In this document: positions 22,375-30,937 of the stretch, in pieces | Layout of the letters: every line of letters starts with the position of its first letter | Position numbering within the stretch: position 1 is the stretch's first letter | DNA from: an uncultured Akkermansia sp. | Lineage (GTDB): Bacteria; Verrucomicrobiota; Verrucomicrobiia; Verrucomicrobiales; Akkermansiaceae | Assembly: GCA_904501915.1 (NCBI GenBank) | Contig: CAJGCV010000006.1 | Coordinates: forward strand, 1-37,696 | Reading direction: 5' to 3' | DNA: 37,696 nt | The notes under the pieces: generated by a model | The model's input: only the letters and a program-made list of their open reading frames with translations | Database searches by the model: none | Told to the model about the DNA's origin: nothing | Program-made: the position numbers and the translations under genes

Positions 22375-23310
22375 ATTCTCTGAGTTGATAAAGTTCGTTC
22401 TTATGCCGGGCTGCTGCAAGCCGTCAGCGATGTCAAAGAGACGCTGTATGCAGTCATCCAGGGTGTTGATGGCGTCCACGAATACGCCCATAACTTCCGA
22501 GACGGCAAAGGTCTTGCCGTGGATCATGTCATCGGTAGCATCCGGAAAGGCGCGGCGTATGTCACTGCGGAATTCCTCGCCGTCCTTGCGTAGGTCTGCC
22601 ACCAGTTCGCGGTCATTGTCATTGTCAACGATATCACGGTACCAGCGGTTCTTGTCGAAGCTTTCCGGGTCGTAGATCTCATGGAAGTCCTCGGAATCGA
22701 ACTGGTTATGCGCGCCGTTTTTGAGTGAGAAAAATGACGCCAGCACACCGATGCAGCCCACCTCATCGGCAGGGTTCATGGCATAGACCTCATCGCACAT
22801 GGAGGCCAGCCACATGCCGGCGCTCATGCAGTCGCCGTCGATGTGCATCAGGACGCGCTGACCGCGCTCATGTGCATAGTCGATAGCCTGACGGAAGTCA
22901 TGACGCGCCCACGCGCTGCCACCCGGGGTGTTGACCTCGAAGATGTGGCCCTTGCAGAACGGGTTGGCTGCGCACTCCATCATGATGTCGCGCATATCCC
23001 TGGATCCGTAGGAGCACTCACCGCCGCCCCTGGTTATCGGGCCGTCAATAGTCATAACGTTGACAAATGGTACCTTCAGGTCCTCAGCGGCCCAGCGTCC
23101 GTACCATTCCCCCTCACGGGTCTGCTCATACGCCCAGAAGTCAATCTCACCCTCGGCGTTGACGGTTACGGCGCAGGGTGCCTTTTTCTGCACCTGGGCC
23201 AGCGGGGTGTGGTTCTTAAGGTTTCCGCGTATCACCTCCAGTACTCCATGCAGGTAGTCAGGTGACAGTGCCCACTCCTTATTCTTCAGAATCTCGATCA
23301 GTCCGTTCAT
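21892..23310 (-). CDS. Prohead protease fused to scaffold domain
   Basis: The 472-aa protein has an S49/SppA-ClpP-like protease domain (about 80-300): TIDGPITRGGG, FEVNTPGGSAWARHDF and DGDCMSAGMWLAS with nucleophile S163, then VGCIGVLASF. It continues into a long coiled-coil (about 340-440; AQLNDRIAQLEQERDEARNS and QLQAQVTDLEGQLETARNDH) and a basic C-terminus, as for capsid scaffolds. The fusion is like lambda C/Nu3: the protein guides capsid assembly and then degrades the scaffold. It is the first gene of the capsid block, driven by the shared-element promoter at 23428-23474. Confidence 0.8.
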   Translation of the reverse strand: MNGLIEILKNKEWALSPDYLHGVLEVIRGNLKNHTPLAQVQKKAPCAVTVNAEGEIDFWAYEQTREGEWYGRWAAEDLKVPFVNVMTIDGPITRGGGECSYGSRDMRDIMMECAANPFCKGHIFEVNTPGGSAWARHDFRQAIDYAHERGQRVLMHIDGDCMSAGMWLASMCDEVYAMNPADEVGCIGVLASFFSLKNGAHNQFDSEDFHEIYDPESFDKNRWYRDIVDNDNDRELVADLRKDGEEFRSDIRRAFPDATDDMIHGKTFAVSEVMGVFVDAINTLDDCIQRLFDIADGLQQPGIRTNFINSENMGLLNDLKALVSREEAKGKQGTEGAAASETAQLNDRIAQLEQERDEARNSVATLTAERNQLQAQVTDLEGQLETARNDHQAECDNHATELAGVREQLETANATIAERDKEINDLKGQLGSHYQPGSRLNGKGAGEGKEEGKKTAEEQKQECREKLGWVKK

Positions 23311-23401
23311 GTTTCTTGTTTTACTCGTTTTCTTGCCCTCTGCCGCGTTATCTCTGCCGGGGTGGTCAGTTTATCAGCCGCCGGGGAGATAATCAAACAG
23401 A

Positions 23402-23427
23402 CAGCCGGAGAATCGCTCCTCCGGCTG
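23402..23427 (-). other. Hairpin at the 5' end of the capsid-block transcript
   Basis: CAGCCGGAG / CTCCGGCTG, a perfect 9-bp stem with an 8-nt loop, begins directly after the -7 box at 23428-23435. It may be a 5' stabilising stem of the capsid mRNA or, with the weak U-tract TCTGTTTGATT, a partial terminator for the tail transcript. Confidence 0.55.
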
Positions 23428-23474
23428 CAAAGTAAAGTAATGACCTATCGTTGCTGTTGGTTGTCTGCGTTACC
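23428..23474 (-). promoter_or_regulatory. Late promoter B (capsid block)
   Basis: The minus strand has a 22-nt element (23453-23474) identical to 30913-30934, then exactly 17 nt, then TTACTTTG (23428-23435), seven of eight to the -7 consensus TAnnTTTG. No normal -33 TTG is present; the element overlaps that position. The element begins next to the stop codon of the gene 23478-23714. It should drive the protease-scaffold, capsid and downstream late genes. Confidence 0.6.
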
Positions 23475-23477
23475 ACA

Positions 23478-23714
23478 TTACGCGGGGGCAGGCGACGACA
23501 GCTTGCGGATGATACGGCGGACGTTCTCATCGGACATGTAGAACTTCTCGCCTGTCCGGTCGTAGGCGTCCATCCGTCCGGTCTCCTGACACATCTTCTG
23601 GAAATAGTCATACACCAGTACGCTCCTGCGCCACTCCGGAGTAATTACCTTTGCCTGCACCAGCCGCGTGAGCATGTCCTGCGGGATGCTTTTGATAAGG
23701 TCATATATTGTCAT
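23478..23714 (-). CDS. Hypothetical protein after tape measure
   Basis: The 78-aa protein starts MTIYDLIKSIPQDMLTRLVQ and is all-helical, with VITPEWRRSVLVYDYFQKMC and MSDENVRRIIRKLSS; the C-terminal helix pair looks like a HTH. It overlaps the tape-measure gene by 4 bp and is the last gene of the tail block. It could be a small regulator or an assembly protein. Because its stop abuts the late promoter B element, it is a candidate for the factor controlling the switch to capsid expression, but this is only a positional idea. Confidence 0.6.
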   Translation of the reverse strand: MTIYDLIKSIPQDMLTRLVQAKVITPEWRRSVLVYDYFQKMCQETGRMDAYDRTGEKFYMSDENVRRIIRKLSSPAPA

Positions 23715-26419
23715 TGCCGTGCCAGTTGTTCGATGTTCACCTGTGTCTGTTCCGCATCCCTAAGTTCCGTCAGCGACAGCCATACCTGGACCTCCGCCAC
23801 GGCCTCCTTCATTGCCTGCTTCATCTGCTCATAGTCCACGTCCGCACCGCCGATGCCGTTTCTTACGTCATAGCCCGTCTGGGGTACGCCTCCGTGCTTG
23901 CCTACATACGATATCAGGTTCAGCAGTTCGGGGAACGCTCTGGCCGGCTGCTGCGCCACGATCCGCTCGCCGCCCTCCGTCTCCAGCAGCACGCCTCCGC
24001 CTTCATGACTCGGACCTTGCACCTGACCGCCACGGCGCGCTTTCGGCAGCGGCTCACTCAATATGGCTGCCGTCTGTGCCAGACCGTTGGCGGCCACCAG
24101 CGCCGTCATAACCGGGGCTACATACACCGGCACCTCGGCCCATACCTTCATGATAGCCTGGGCCGTGCTCATTGCCACGGAGAAAAGCGATGACGCCCTT
24201 TCCCTTATCGCCTGCTTACGTGCCAGCGCCGCCTTCTCGGCATCCAGCTCACGGTCCATCTGCTTCACCTTCTGGTCGTACTGCCTCTGGCTTATCAGTC
24301 CGGCGTTCAGCCGTTTATCCAGCGTCTCCTTCTCCTTCTCGTTCCGGGCCTCGGCATCCTGCACCTCCTGCTGGCCCAGGTTCGTCAGCACCTGTCCCGT
24401 GTTCTGCAACAGGTCGGCGGCCTTGCCGGTGTAGTCCATCACGATGTCCATCTTGCGCTGGGTCTCCTTCTCGAACAGCTCCGTCAGCTGCTGCTCCAGT
24501 TCGGCCCGGCGTCCGGCGGCCAGTTCCTCCACCTCCAGCTCTTTCATCAGGTAGTCGCGCTTGATGCGGAACTGCTCATCGGCGTTGTCCCATGCCACCT
24601 GCAGGTCGGTTTTCAGCTGATCCTGACGGGCACGGGCTGCCTCGGCTATCTCCTGCTGCCTGGCCTGTCTCTGCTCATCGGCCTCCCTCTGACGGACGGC
24701 CTTCACCTCATCGGCCTCCTTCTGCGCCAGAGCCACGCGGTAATATGTGGCCTCCTCGAATGATATGGTACCGGCTTTCACCTGGGCCTGCAGGTCCAGC
24801 GTCAGCTGCCGGTACTCGTTGTGTATCTCCCTTATCTCATCCTCCGCGCCGCCGGTTTTCAGCAGTTTCTCCAGAATCGCCCCCACGGTCTGCGCCCAGT
24901 CCGTCACGGCCTGCTCCTGCTCCTTTAGCAGCCTCTCCGTCATGCGCTGCTCCTCCTCTGTCCGTTTCTTACGTTCTTCTGCTGACTGTTCTACTGACTT
25001 CTGCGCATCGGCAGCCAGCTCCGCCTCCATGTTGTGCATCTGTATCTGCGCCTTGGCCGTGTGTTGTATCATGTCGCTCCTCACGGTCACGGCCTTGATG
25101 TAGCTCTCAACATAGCGCGTCACCAACTCATCATTCGTCATATCGTACTTGGCGGCAATAGCGGCAACCTCCTTCAACCCGTCACTGGCCTCGGCCTTCA
25201 GGCGTGCTATTTCTGCCCTCGCATCTTGTATAACACGTGTATTGCCGCCGACTGCCGATGTGGAGCCTGCCGCCGACATGCCACCCGTGGCACCTACCAT
25301 TCGGCCTCTCTCCACAGCCTGAGCACGTTCAGCATTCTTAATTAGTGTCTCCTGCTGACGTATGGCCTCGTTATACTCCAGTGCCTGACGTATAATATCC
25401 TTATTGCGATTGTATTGCTGTATATAGTACTCCAGCTCTTCATCCGACATCTTGGCCTGTTGCTGCAGCCGTCCTTTGTTGGCTTCCAGCTCCTGGTTGG
25501 CTATGTCCTGACGTACCTCGGCCAGATGTTCCTCGTTCTCCAACACCTTCTGTGCTGCCGCCAGCCTTTCCTCATCCGACTTGGTGCGGTCGCGCATCGT
25601 TATCTTCAATTGCTCGTTCTCGGCGGCCATCTGCGCCTCCTCGATACGCAGCGAGTTCTCACGCTCCGTTATCTCATCCAGCATGTCGGCAAACCGCTTG
25701 CCCTCTGTGTAGGCGGTACGTATGTTATCTATCAGTTCGTTCCAGCCGTCACCGCGTTGCAGGGAACGGATAAAAGCCGTGTACGCATCCTTCCATCCGG
25801 CTACCTCCATATTCCACCTGTCGCCTATCTTCTGGGTTGTCTTGATGAAGCTATCGCCAAAGTCTTTCAATCCTTTCACAACAGCAGCAATCAGTGCCAC
25901 CCACAAGGCTTTAATACGTGTAAGTGCGCCGTTCCATGCGCTCTCATAGTTACCCACGTTCCTGGTGTGCGTGCCATAGGACCTCTCCAGTGCCATGACC
26001 TCCGCGTTCAGGTCGGCCACCACCTTCTCCTGGGCCTTATACTCCGCCGACAGCTCGCCGTTGGCTATCTTGATCGCCCGCAGCTTGTCTATATCGATTG
26101 ACAACTGGGCCGCCTTGCCTTTCAGCGTGTCTTTATACTTGCCCTTCGCTATCTCCGCGTTCTGCACGCTCCGGCTCACCTCCTGTATCTCCTTGCGGTA
26201 GGCCTTCTGGCTCTCGGTGTTCACGGCCAGACGGTTCGCCAGCTCCTGGTATTGCTCCGTCTCGATCTGTTTAGCCGCCCGCAGCATGTCCATCGCCTTC
26301 TTCAGCTCCTTCTCCTCATCCTTGAGCTTGCTTATCTGCGTCGTGTACTGCGCTATTTCTTTTGTCGCCTGCTGGTAGTTCGTCTGTATGTCCAGCAGTA
26401 TCTGTTTACTTTCTGCCAT
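23711..26419 (-). CDS. Tail tape measure protein
   Basis: At 902 aa this is the longest protein. It is dominated by coiled coils (residues 10-160 and again 200-640, e.g. AAQKVLENEEHLAEVRQDIA and RRAELEQQLTELFEKETQRK), with hydrophobic segments around 170-185 (IKALWVALIAAVVKGLKDFG) and near 745-775 (LFSVAMSTAQAIMKVWAEVP, APVMTALVAANGLAQTAAIL). Length, helical content and hydrophobic patches are those of a tape measure, which sets tail length and is ejected with the DNA. By the usual 1.5 angstrom per residue rule the tail would be roughly 130 nm. A long flexible tail supports a siphovirus. Confidence 0.85.
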   Translation of the reverse strand: MAESKQILLDIQTNYQQATKEIAQYTTQISKLKDEEKELKKAMDMLRAAKQIETEQYQELANRLAVNTESQKAYRKEIQEVSRSVQNAEIAKGKYKDTLKGKAAQLSIDIDKLRAIKIANGELSAEYKAQEKVVADLNAEVMALERSYGTHTRNVGNYESAWNGALTRIKALWVALIAAVVKGLKDFGDSFIKTTQKIGDRWNMEVAGWKDAYTAFIRSLQRGDGWNELIDNIRTAYTEGKRFADMLDEITERENSLRIEEAQMAAENEQLKITMRDRTKSDEERLAAAQKVLENEEHLAEVRQDIANQELEANKGRLQQQAKMSDEELEYYIQQYNRNKDIIRQALEYNEAIRQQETLIKNAERAQAVERGRMVGATGGMSAAGSTSAVGGNTRVIQDARAEIARLKAEASDGLKEVAAIAAKYDMTNDELVTRYVESYIKAVTVRSDMIQHTAKAQIQMHNMEAELAADAQKSVEQSAEERKKRTEEEQRMTERLLKEQEQAVTDWAQTVGAILEKLLKTGGAEDEIREIHNEYRQLTLDLQAQVKAGTISFEEATYYRVALAQKEADEVKAVRQREADEQRQARQQEIAEAARARQDQLKTDLQVAWDNADEQFRIKRDYLMKELEVEELAAGRRAELEQQLTELFEKETQRKMDIVMDYTGKAADLLQNTGQVLTNLGQQEVQDAEARNEKEKETLDKRLNAGLISQRQYDQKVKQMDRELDAEKAALARKQAIRERASSLFSVAMSTAQAIMKVWAEVPVYVAPVMTALVAANGLAQTAAILSEPLPKARRGGQVQGPSHEGGGVLLETEGGERIVAQQPARAFPELLNLISYVGKHGGVPQTGYDVRNGIGGADVDYEQMKQAMKEAVAEVQVWLSLTELRDAEQTQVNIEQLARQ

Positions 26420-26423
26420 TGCC

Positions 26424-28217
26424 TTATATCTTAATCAGTTCAACATCGCAATCCATGCCGCCCTTGACGGACAGCTTGCGTATCAGGTAGTAATGCCCCG
26501 TCTGCCTCAGATAGACGGGTACCGTGAGGTCCAGGGCGTACAGGTCATAGGTGGTAAGCACCGCCCTCACCTTCAGCTGCTCCGGCTTGCGTATTATCGC
26601 TGCATACGGCTGGTAGCGGTTGTCCAATATCCACTGCCACCGCAGCTGCTCATCGTAGCGGGCCTGCATCTGGGCATGGAACAGCAGACTGGCCTTGCCT
26701 ATCAGCATCCGCACCGGCTGGCCGTCGCCGTCATAGTCCCACTCGCCGTCATTCAGCGTCCACGCCGGTATGCGGTCCGTAGGTGACAGGGCAAACGCGC
26801 TCTTGCAGTACTCCCTCTCCGGCTCTATGGTCTCATCCTCCGTCTCCAGCACGCCCTCATACTGCGTGTTGTCATAGTCATCAGCCTCCGCCCACCGGTA
26901 TATGTTAAGTTGTGCCGTGTCCTGCAGGGTGGTCTTGTATTCCTCCGGCCTGTTACCGGGCATGTTCACCTTCTCCGTCCAGTCCACCGCCTTCGCCTTG
27001 TTCGCCGCCAGCTGGTTAAAACTGATGAGCGAAAAGGTACGCCCGTCCAGGCTGTATGCAAACTTGCCCTGCATCCATAACAGATTCTTGACGAACTGCC
27101 CGCATGACATGTCCGGCAGGTTCAGCGCCACGGGGTATGCCGTCAGGCCTGTGCCGTATATCACCTCCTCCGGCTGGTCGGGGTCGGGGATTAGTTCCGC
27201 CTGCGTGAGATTGACGTTACTGAGCGTAGCAGGGTAGATTCCAATGTCCGCACTTATGGCGATACAGACCCGCTCATAGCCGCTCACGTCTATCACCTGG
27301 TCGAAATGGCAGATATAGTGCCAGTTATTCCCGCCTCCTGTCGGCGTGCTTATCGTCACGCCGTTGTCATAGTCCCAGCCGTTGCCGTCATCAAAGCACA
27401 GCTTCATGGCGCGTTTCACGTTGGCCGTGCCGTACTGGCTAGAATCAAAGGAACCGAACACCTGCACCCGCAGTTCATTCACGCCCGACACATCCATGAT
27501 GCCGTATTCGTTCAGGTAGCCGTGTGGGTCGCTCACTCCGTCACCTACCAGCGTTGTGAGGTCAAACAGGTACGCCACCTCCCAGACGCGGGCGGTCGGC
27601 ACTCCATAACGTGCAGCCTGCTCGGCCCTGGTCTTAGTATCACCGTTCCGGCCTGTCAGCGCCAGCGCATATTCCTTGCCGTCTTCGGTATCGGCCAGAG
27701 CCTGCAAGCCCGTCACGCCGCACTGCGTCTCCATTGCCGACAGCACGTCCTTCACCGCCACACCTACGCCCATACGACCGCCGCCGTACTGAACATACAG
27801 CATACGGTTCTCCGTGTTCGTGGCCGGGTAGTTGCAGTAGGGCCGTGTCAGCGTGAGGTCGCGCAGGCTAATGTCGAACAGCGTCTGCATCGCCGTGACG
27901 TTACCCCAGGTAAAGCACATCGTGATGCTGCCCTTGCCGATTGACAACAGGACAGCGTTGCCGTTAAGCAGCTGCACGCCGTCCCGCCTGTATATCACCG
28001 AGTGACGCAGGTAGGCGAAGTCACTCACCGCCTGCGTACCCGTATAGCCTATCACCTTCAGGTTGTGCCGCGTCATCGGCAGCGACACCTGGGTAGTCCT
28101 GTTGCTGGTGATGTTCTGGAAGTCCACCAGCACGGGCGACTGATAGATGAGTTGGACGTTGGTCTTGGCCGCCGTCAGATCCATCCGCTCCCCGTCGATG
28201 TATATCTCCTCTATCAT
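26424..28217 (-). CDS. Tail-associated structural protein
   Basis: The 597-aa protein begins with IYIDGERMDLTAAKTNVQLI and SPVLVDFQNITSNRTTQVSL, a start typical of tail proteins that wrap around the tail end in Bacteroidetes phages. It then has many beta segments and ends with YDLYALDLTVPVYLRQTGHY and RKLSVKGGMDCDVELIKI. Its place next to the tape measure, upstream of it on the transcript, suggests distal tail, tail-tip hub or baseplate. It ends 4 bp before the tape-measure start. The exact role cannot be set from sequence alone. Confidence 0.65.
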   Translation of the reverse strand: MIEEIYIDGERMDLTAAKTNVQLIYQSPVLVDFQNITSNRTTQVSLPMTRHNLKVIGYTGTQAVSDFAYLRHSVIYRRDGVQLLNGNAVLLSIGKGSITMCFTWGNVTAMQTLFDISLRDLTLTRPYCNYPATNTENRMLYVQYGGGRMGVGVAVKDVLSAMETQCGVTGLQALADTEDGKEYALALTGRNGDTKTRAEQAARYGVPTARVWEVAYLFDLTTLVGDGVSDPHGYLNEYGIMDVSGVNELRVQVFGSFDSSQYGTANVKRAMKLCFDDGNGWDYDNGVTISTPTGGGNNWHYICHFDQVIDVSGYERVCIAISADIGIYPATLSNVNLTQAELIPDPDQPEEVIYGTGLTAYPVALNLPDMSCGQFVKNLLWMQGKFAYSLDGRTFSLISFNQLAANKAKAVDWTEKVNMPGNRPEEYKTTLQDTAQLNIYRWAEADDYDNTQYEGVLETEDETIEPEREYCKSAFALSPTDRIPAWTLNDGEWDYDGDGQPVRMLIGKASLLFHAQMQARYDEQLRWQWILDNRYQPYAAIIRKPEQLKVRAVLTTYDLYALDLTVPVYLRQTGHYYLIRKLSVKGGMDCDVELIKI

Positions 28218-28221
28218 AGCC

Positions 28222-29445
28222 CTAGAACTCCAGCACCGTCACCGGTATATCGAACGTAATCTCATAGTCGTGCAGGTGTGAGCCGCTGGCCTCTTTGTTC
28301 TGGTAGTCACTCACCGCCAGACTCAACTCCAGACGGTCACCCGCCGGGGTGATGATATGCGGGCTCACCGCCAGCTCCTGCAATATCCCGTTATCCCTGT
28401 CCGTCAGGTTCTCAGCTCCGCATGTGACCCTCTTGCTGTATTCCAGCCCGTATGGCTCACTGATGCTGATATCCGTGCGGGTATAGTCATTATACCGCAT
28501 CCTCACGTCGCTGGTCTTGGCTGTCCGTTCGTAGGTCTGGAGCCGCTTGAACACGTAGCTCTCCACACCTCCGTGCTGGTTCAGCCACTGAACGGACAGC
28601 AGCGGCTCGCAGGTCAGCGTACCCAGCTGCTCCAGCGGTTCATCCACGCCGTCCTGGTTGTTGAGCCACGTCCAATACGGGGTGCCGATATGATACACGT
28701 GCCCGGCCTGGAACGTGTAATAGAAACCGGGGGCCGTGTAGGTCAGGTCATACCCGAACACCGCCGTAGCCTTCAGCGTCAGGTGTCCGTACTGCGCGAA
28801 CTGACGCGTCCGGGTCAGCAGCCTCACGTCCGAGGTTACCAGTTCACCGTCATTGGTCGCGCCTGGTTCGTTCACGCCCCTCACGCACAGGTAGGTGGTG
28901 AATTGTCCGGCCTCCTCCAGACCGTAGGTACGGAACCGCACCGACGTGTCCACAGCCTCCCAGATGTAAGGCAGAACAGGGTACTGCTCCGGCTCCGTGT
29001 ACCAGGTGCCCACCACTGCCGACACGTCAAACGTCGCCACGCCCTTTATCTCATCGGCAGTCAGCGTGACCTCCGGAGTATTGGCCGTCTCACGGTACAG
29101 CGGCAGTTCCACCGGCCCGCTGCCGCTCTCATCCACGTATGCCTGATAGGGTGTGCCGTTCAGTTCAAAATCAAAGGTCACCGCATCCTGGGGAATGGTG
29201 CTCCAGTCACCCACCGCGAACATGATGCGGCTTGACTTGAATATGATAGGCCCGCCGGTGTTATGATAGTAAACACCGTCCGTCAGCGACTTGGGTGTGC
29301 TCCACGCCTTGACTCCGCCCGCCGCGTTGATAGCGAGCATTGTCGCCATATTCACGGCCACCGCCGGCAGCTGGTCCTCGATCCCGAAGGTGTCATACGT
29401 CAGCGCCCCGTAGCCGTAGGTCCTGTTAAAGATGTTAGTTTGCAT
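28222..29445 (-). CDS. Tail structural protein
   Basis: This 407-aa beta-rich protein starts MQTNIFNRTYGYGALTYDTF and contains ITFDIPVTVLEF-type strand patterns throughout (e.g. AVTFDFELNGTPYQAYVDES; TGTLTCEPLL-like GTLTCEPLLSVQWLNQHGG). No enzymatic motif is visible. Its position between small completion proteins and the presumed tail-tip protein suggests a distal tail or baseplate component. It overlaps the preceding gene by 11 bp. Confidence 0.6.
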   Translation of the reverse strand: MQTNIFNRTYGYGALTYDTFGIEDQLPAVAVNMATMLAINAAGGVKAWSTPKSLTDGVYYHNTGGPIIFKSSRIMFAVGDWSTIPQDAVTFDFELNGTPYQAYVDESGSGPVELPLYRETANTPEVTLTADEIKGVATFDVSAVVGTWYTEPEQYPVLPYIWEAVDTSVRFRTYGLEEAGQFTTYLCVRGVNEPGATNDGELVTSDVRLLTRTRQFAQYGHLTLKATAVFGYDLTYTAPGFYYTFQAGHVYHIGTPYWTWLNNQDGVDEPLEQLGTLTCEPLLSVQWLNQHGGVESYVFKRLQTYERTAKTSDVRMRYNDYTRTDISISEPYGLEYSKRVTCGAENLTDRDNGILQELAVSPHIITPAGDRLELSLAVSDYQNKEASGSHLHDYEITFDIPVTVLEF

Positions 29446-29968
29446 GATTGGTTGTCATTTTGATTGGTTCCCTAAAAAAGTTGTTATCTATTGCACCGAT
29501 TACCAGCTGCTCGTAATACACGCCCAGACGGTCCGTCAGCGTCTTCACCGTCGCCTCTATGCCCGGTGTTATGATGTCACGCCGTCCGCCCTTGCGGTAC
29601 AGCTCCGTGCCATAGCGCCTGATATACCAGGCCAGATGCTCCGCGGCCAGCTTCAGCTGTTGGTCGTTCATGCCCGTAGCCAGTCCGCGGATCCGCATCC
29701 ATTGCGCCAGGTTGACCGCCATGATCTTTTGCGTCAGCTTGGGGTTCTGGCTTGCCTTGCGTGCCGGGCTGCTGCCTGTCTCCAACGCTCCCGTGTAGGG
29801 TCTGCCCCATATCTCGCCGATGATGTTGCCGCCCTCGATACGCATGCGGACCTCCAGCGCACGCAGCGTCTTGCCCGTCACCACCTGACCGGCCTGCTCG
29901 CTCCGTCGCCGTATGTCCTCGATACAGCTGCGCAGTGCCTCCTCCATTACCACGTACAGGTCCTTCAT
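29435..29968 (-). CDS. Tail completion-like protein
   Basis: The 177-aa protein has HK97 gp10-like features: VVMEEALRSCIEDIRRRSEQ, then TGKTLRALEVRMRIEGGNII, GEIWGRPYTGALETGSSPAR and a C-terminal helix and strand. This family helps complete the head-tail joint or the tail terminator. It overlaps the previous gene by ATGA and the next by 11 bp. The assignment is by pattern and position. Confidence 0.6.
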   Translation of the reverse strand: MKDLYVVMEEALRSCIEDIRRRSEQAGQVVTGKTLRALEVRMRIEGGNIIGEIWGRPYTGALETGSSPARKASQNPKLTQKIMAVNLAQWMRIRGLATGMNDQQLKLAAEHLAWYIRRYGTELYRKGGRRDIITPGIEATVKTLTDRLGVYYEQLVIGAIDNNFFREPIKMTTNHAN

Positions 29969-30423
29969 CGTCTCGCTTTCCGTGCCTGCTCCGTCAGGCG
30001 CTGGTGATACTCCGCCTCCTTGAGGTCAGCGTGCAGTATGCCGTACACCTTGCCCCACTGCCACCCCAAGATGACATCCGGGTCGGTGCCGAACTTCTCG
30101 GCCAGGGCCTTGATGGTACCCATGTGCCCGACCTCCTCATTCAGCCGCATCAGTCCGGCCTTCTGCTCCTGGTCCGTCGGCTTGTAGTTCAGTGTCCGTT
30201 CCTCCAGCTCCACCCAGTAGCGCAGGCCCTCGGTCAGACGCCCGAACCTGCGCACACGCATACGCGCAGGCATCAGCCGTGCGTTCCAGCCGTACAGCTC
30301 TCTCCAGCACGCTTTCAGCCGCTGGTACCACGTACGCCCCTCATCCGTCAGTATGTCACCTATGGCGATGCGCTGGCCGTAGCTGAACTCTCCGTCCTTG
30401 TAGTTCCACTCCCTCAGCCTCAT
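29965..30423 (-). CDS. Hypothetical tail-region protein (152 aa)
   Basis: I start this gene at ATG 30421-30423 (MRLREWNYKDGEFSYGQRIA), which overlaps the preceding stop as ATGA; a longer frame begins only with GTG inside the upstream gene. The protein is helical after a short beta start: WYQRLKACWRELYGW, EGLRYWVELEERTL and VGHMGTIKALAEKFG, DPDVILGWQWGKVYGIL. The last segment resembles tail assembly chaperone-like proteins with a 'P..v..W....v' core. The role is inferred from place. Confidence 0.55.
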   Translation of the reverse strand: MRLREWNYKDGEFSYGQRIAIGDILTDEGRTWYQRLKACWRELYGWNARLMPARMRVRRFGRLTEGLRYWVELEERTLNYKPTDQEQKAGLMRLNEEVGHMGTIKALAEKFGTDPDVILGWQWGKVYGILHADLKEAEYHQRLTEQARKARR

Positions 30424-30854
30424 AGCTCCATACATTCCGGTAACTGAGTCGTGAACCGCAGCAGGATGCCTGTCGCGTTCGCGTCGAACATAGGCGGCTC
30501 GGGGTCGGCCTGCCACTCATCCTGCAAACTCCAGCCGTTCTGTGTGGCAAGGTCTCTCAGGGCATTCATGAAGGGCTGTACACCGTTACGGCGCAGGCCG
30601 TCACGCACACGCTCCCTGTCCTTGGCCACACCCTGCATCGGTACCAGGTCCTGGAAATGGACCTCCAGCGTCAGCTCACGCACACGCTCGAAGCCTGTGA
30701 TGATGCTGCGCTCCCCGTAGTACTCCTCCATCCAGATAGCAGGGAAGTGAGCGTTGTCCGCCTCCACGTTCTGCATCTGCCGGATGTCGTAGTACCATTT
30801 AAAGCCCGGACACGCGGCCTGGGCTATCTGCTCTAATCGTTCAGGTAATGTCAT
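30420..30854 (-). CDS. Hypothetical first tail gene (144 aa)
   Basis: This is the first gene after late promoter A, 34 bp downstream of its -7 box. It begins MTLPERLEQIAQAACPGFKW and contains NVEADNAHFPAIWMEEYYGE, ELTLEVHFQDLVPMQGVAKD and RFTTQLPECMEL, an alpha/beta pattern similar to tail terminator-type (gpU-like) proteins. It could be the tail terminator. It shares an ATGA overlap with the next gene. Confidence 0.55.
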   Translation of the reverse strand: MTLPERLEQIAQAACPGFKWYYDIRQMQNVEADNAHFPAIWMEEYYGERSIITGFERVRELTLEVHFQDLVPMQGVAKDRERVRDGLRRNGVQPFMNALRDLATQNGWSLQDEWQADPEPPMFDANATGILLRFTTQLPECMEL

Positions 30855-30887
30855 ATCTATTTATGTTGTAGTTTGGTTTTGTCGTTT

Positions 30888-30934
30888 CAAAATTAGGGCG
30901 CAGCAGTGCCGCGCTGTTGGTTGTCTGCGTTACC
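30888..30934 (-). promoter_or_regulatory. Late promoter A (tail block)
   Basis: The minus strand has a 22-nt element (30913-30934, identical to 23453-23474), 17 nt, and TAATTTTG (30888-30895), a full -7 consensus. The spacer is GC-rich and there is no TTG at -33. The element starts beside the terminase stop codon (TGA 30938-30940). It should drive 30854 to 23478. The GC-rich spacer and missing -33 suggest the promoter needs an activator. Confidence 0.65.
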
Positions 30935-30937
30935 TCA

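Noticed and set aside
23812..28259. Long plus-strand open frames across the tail genes
   Set aside because: They lie opposite well-supported minus-strand genes in GC-rich DNA and show no coherent domains.
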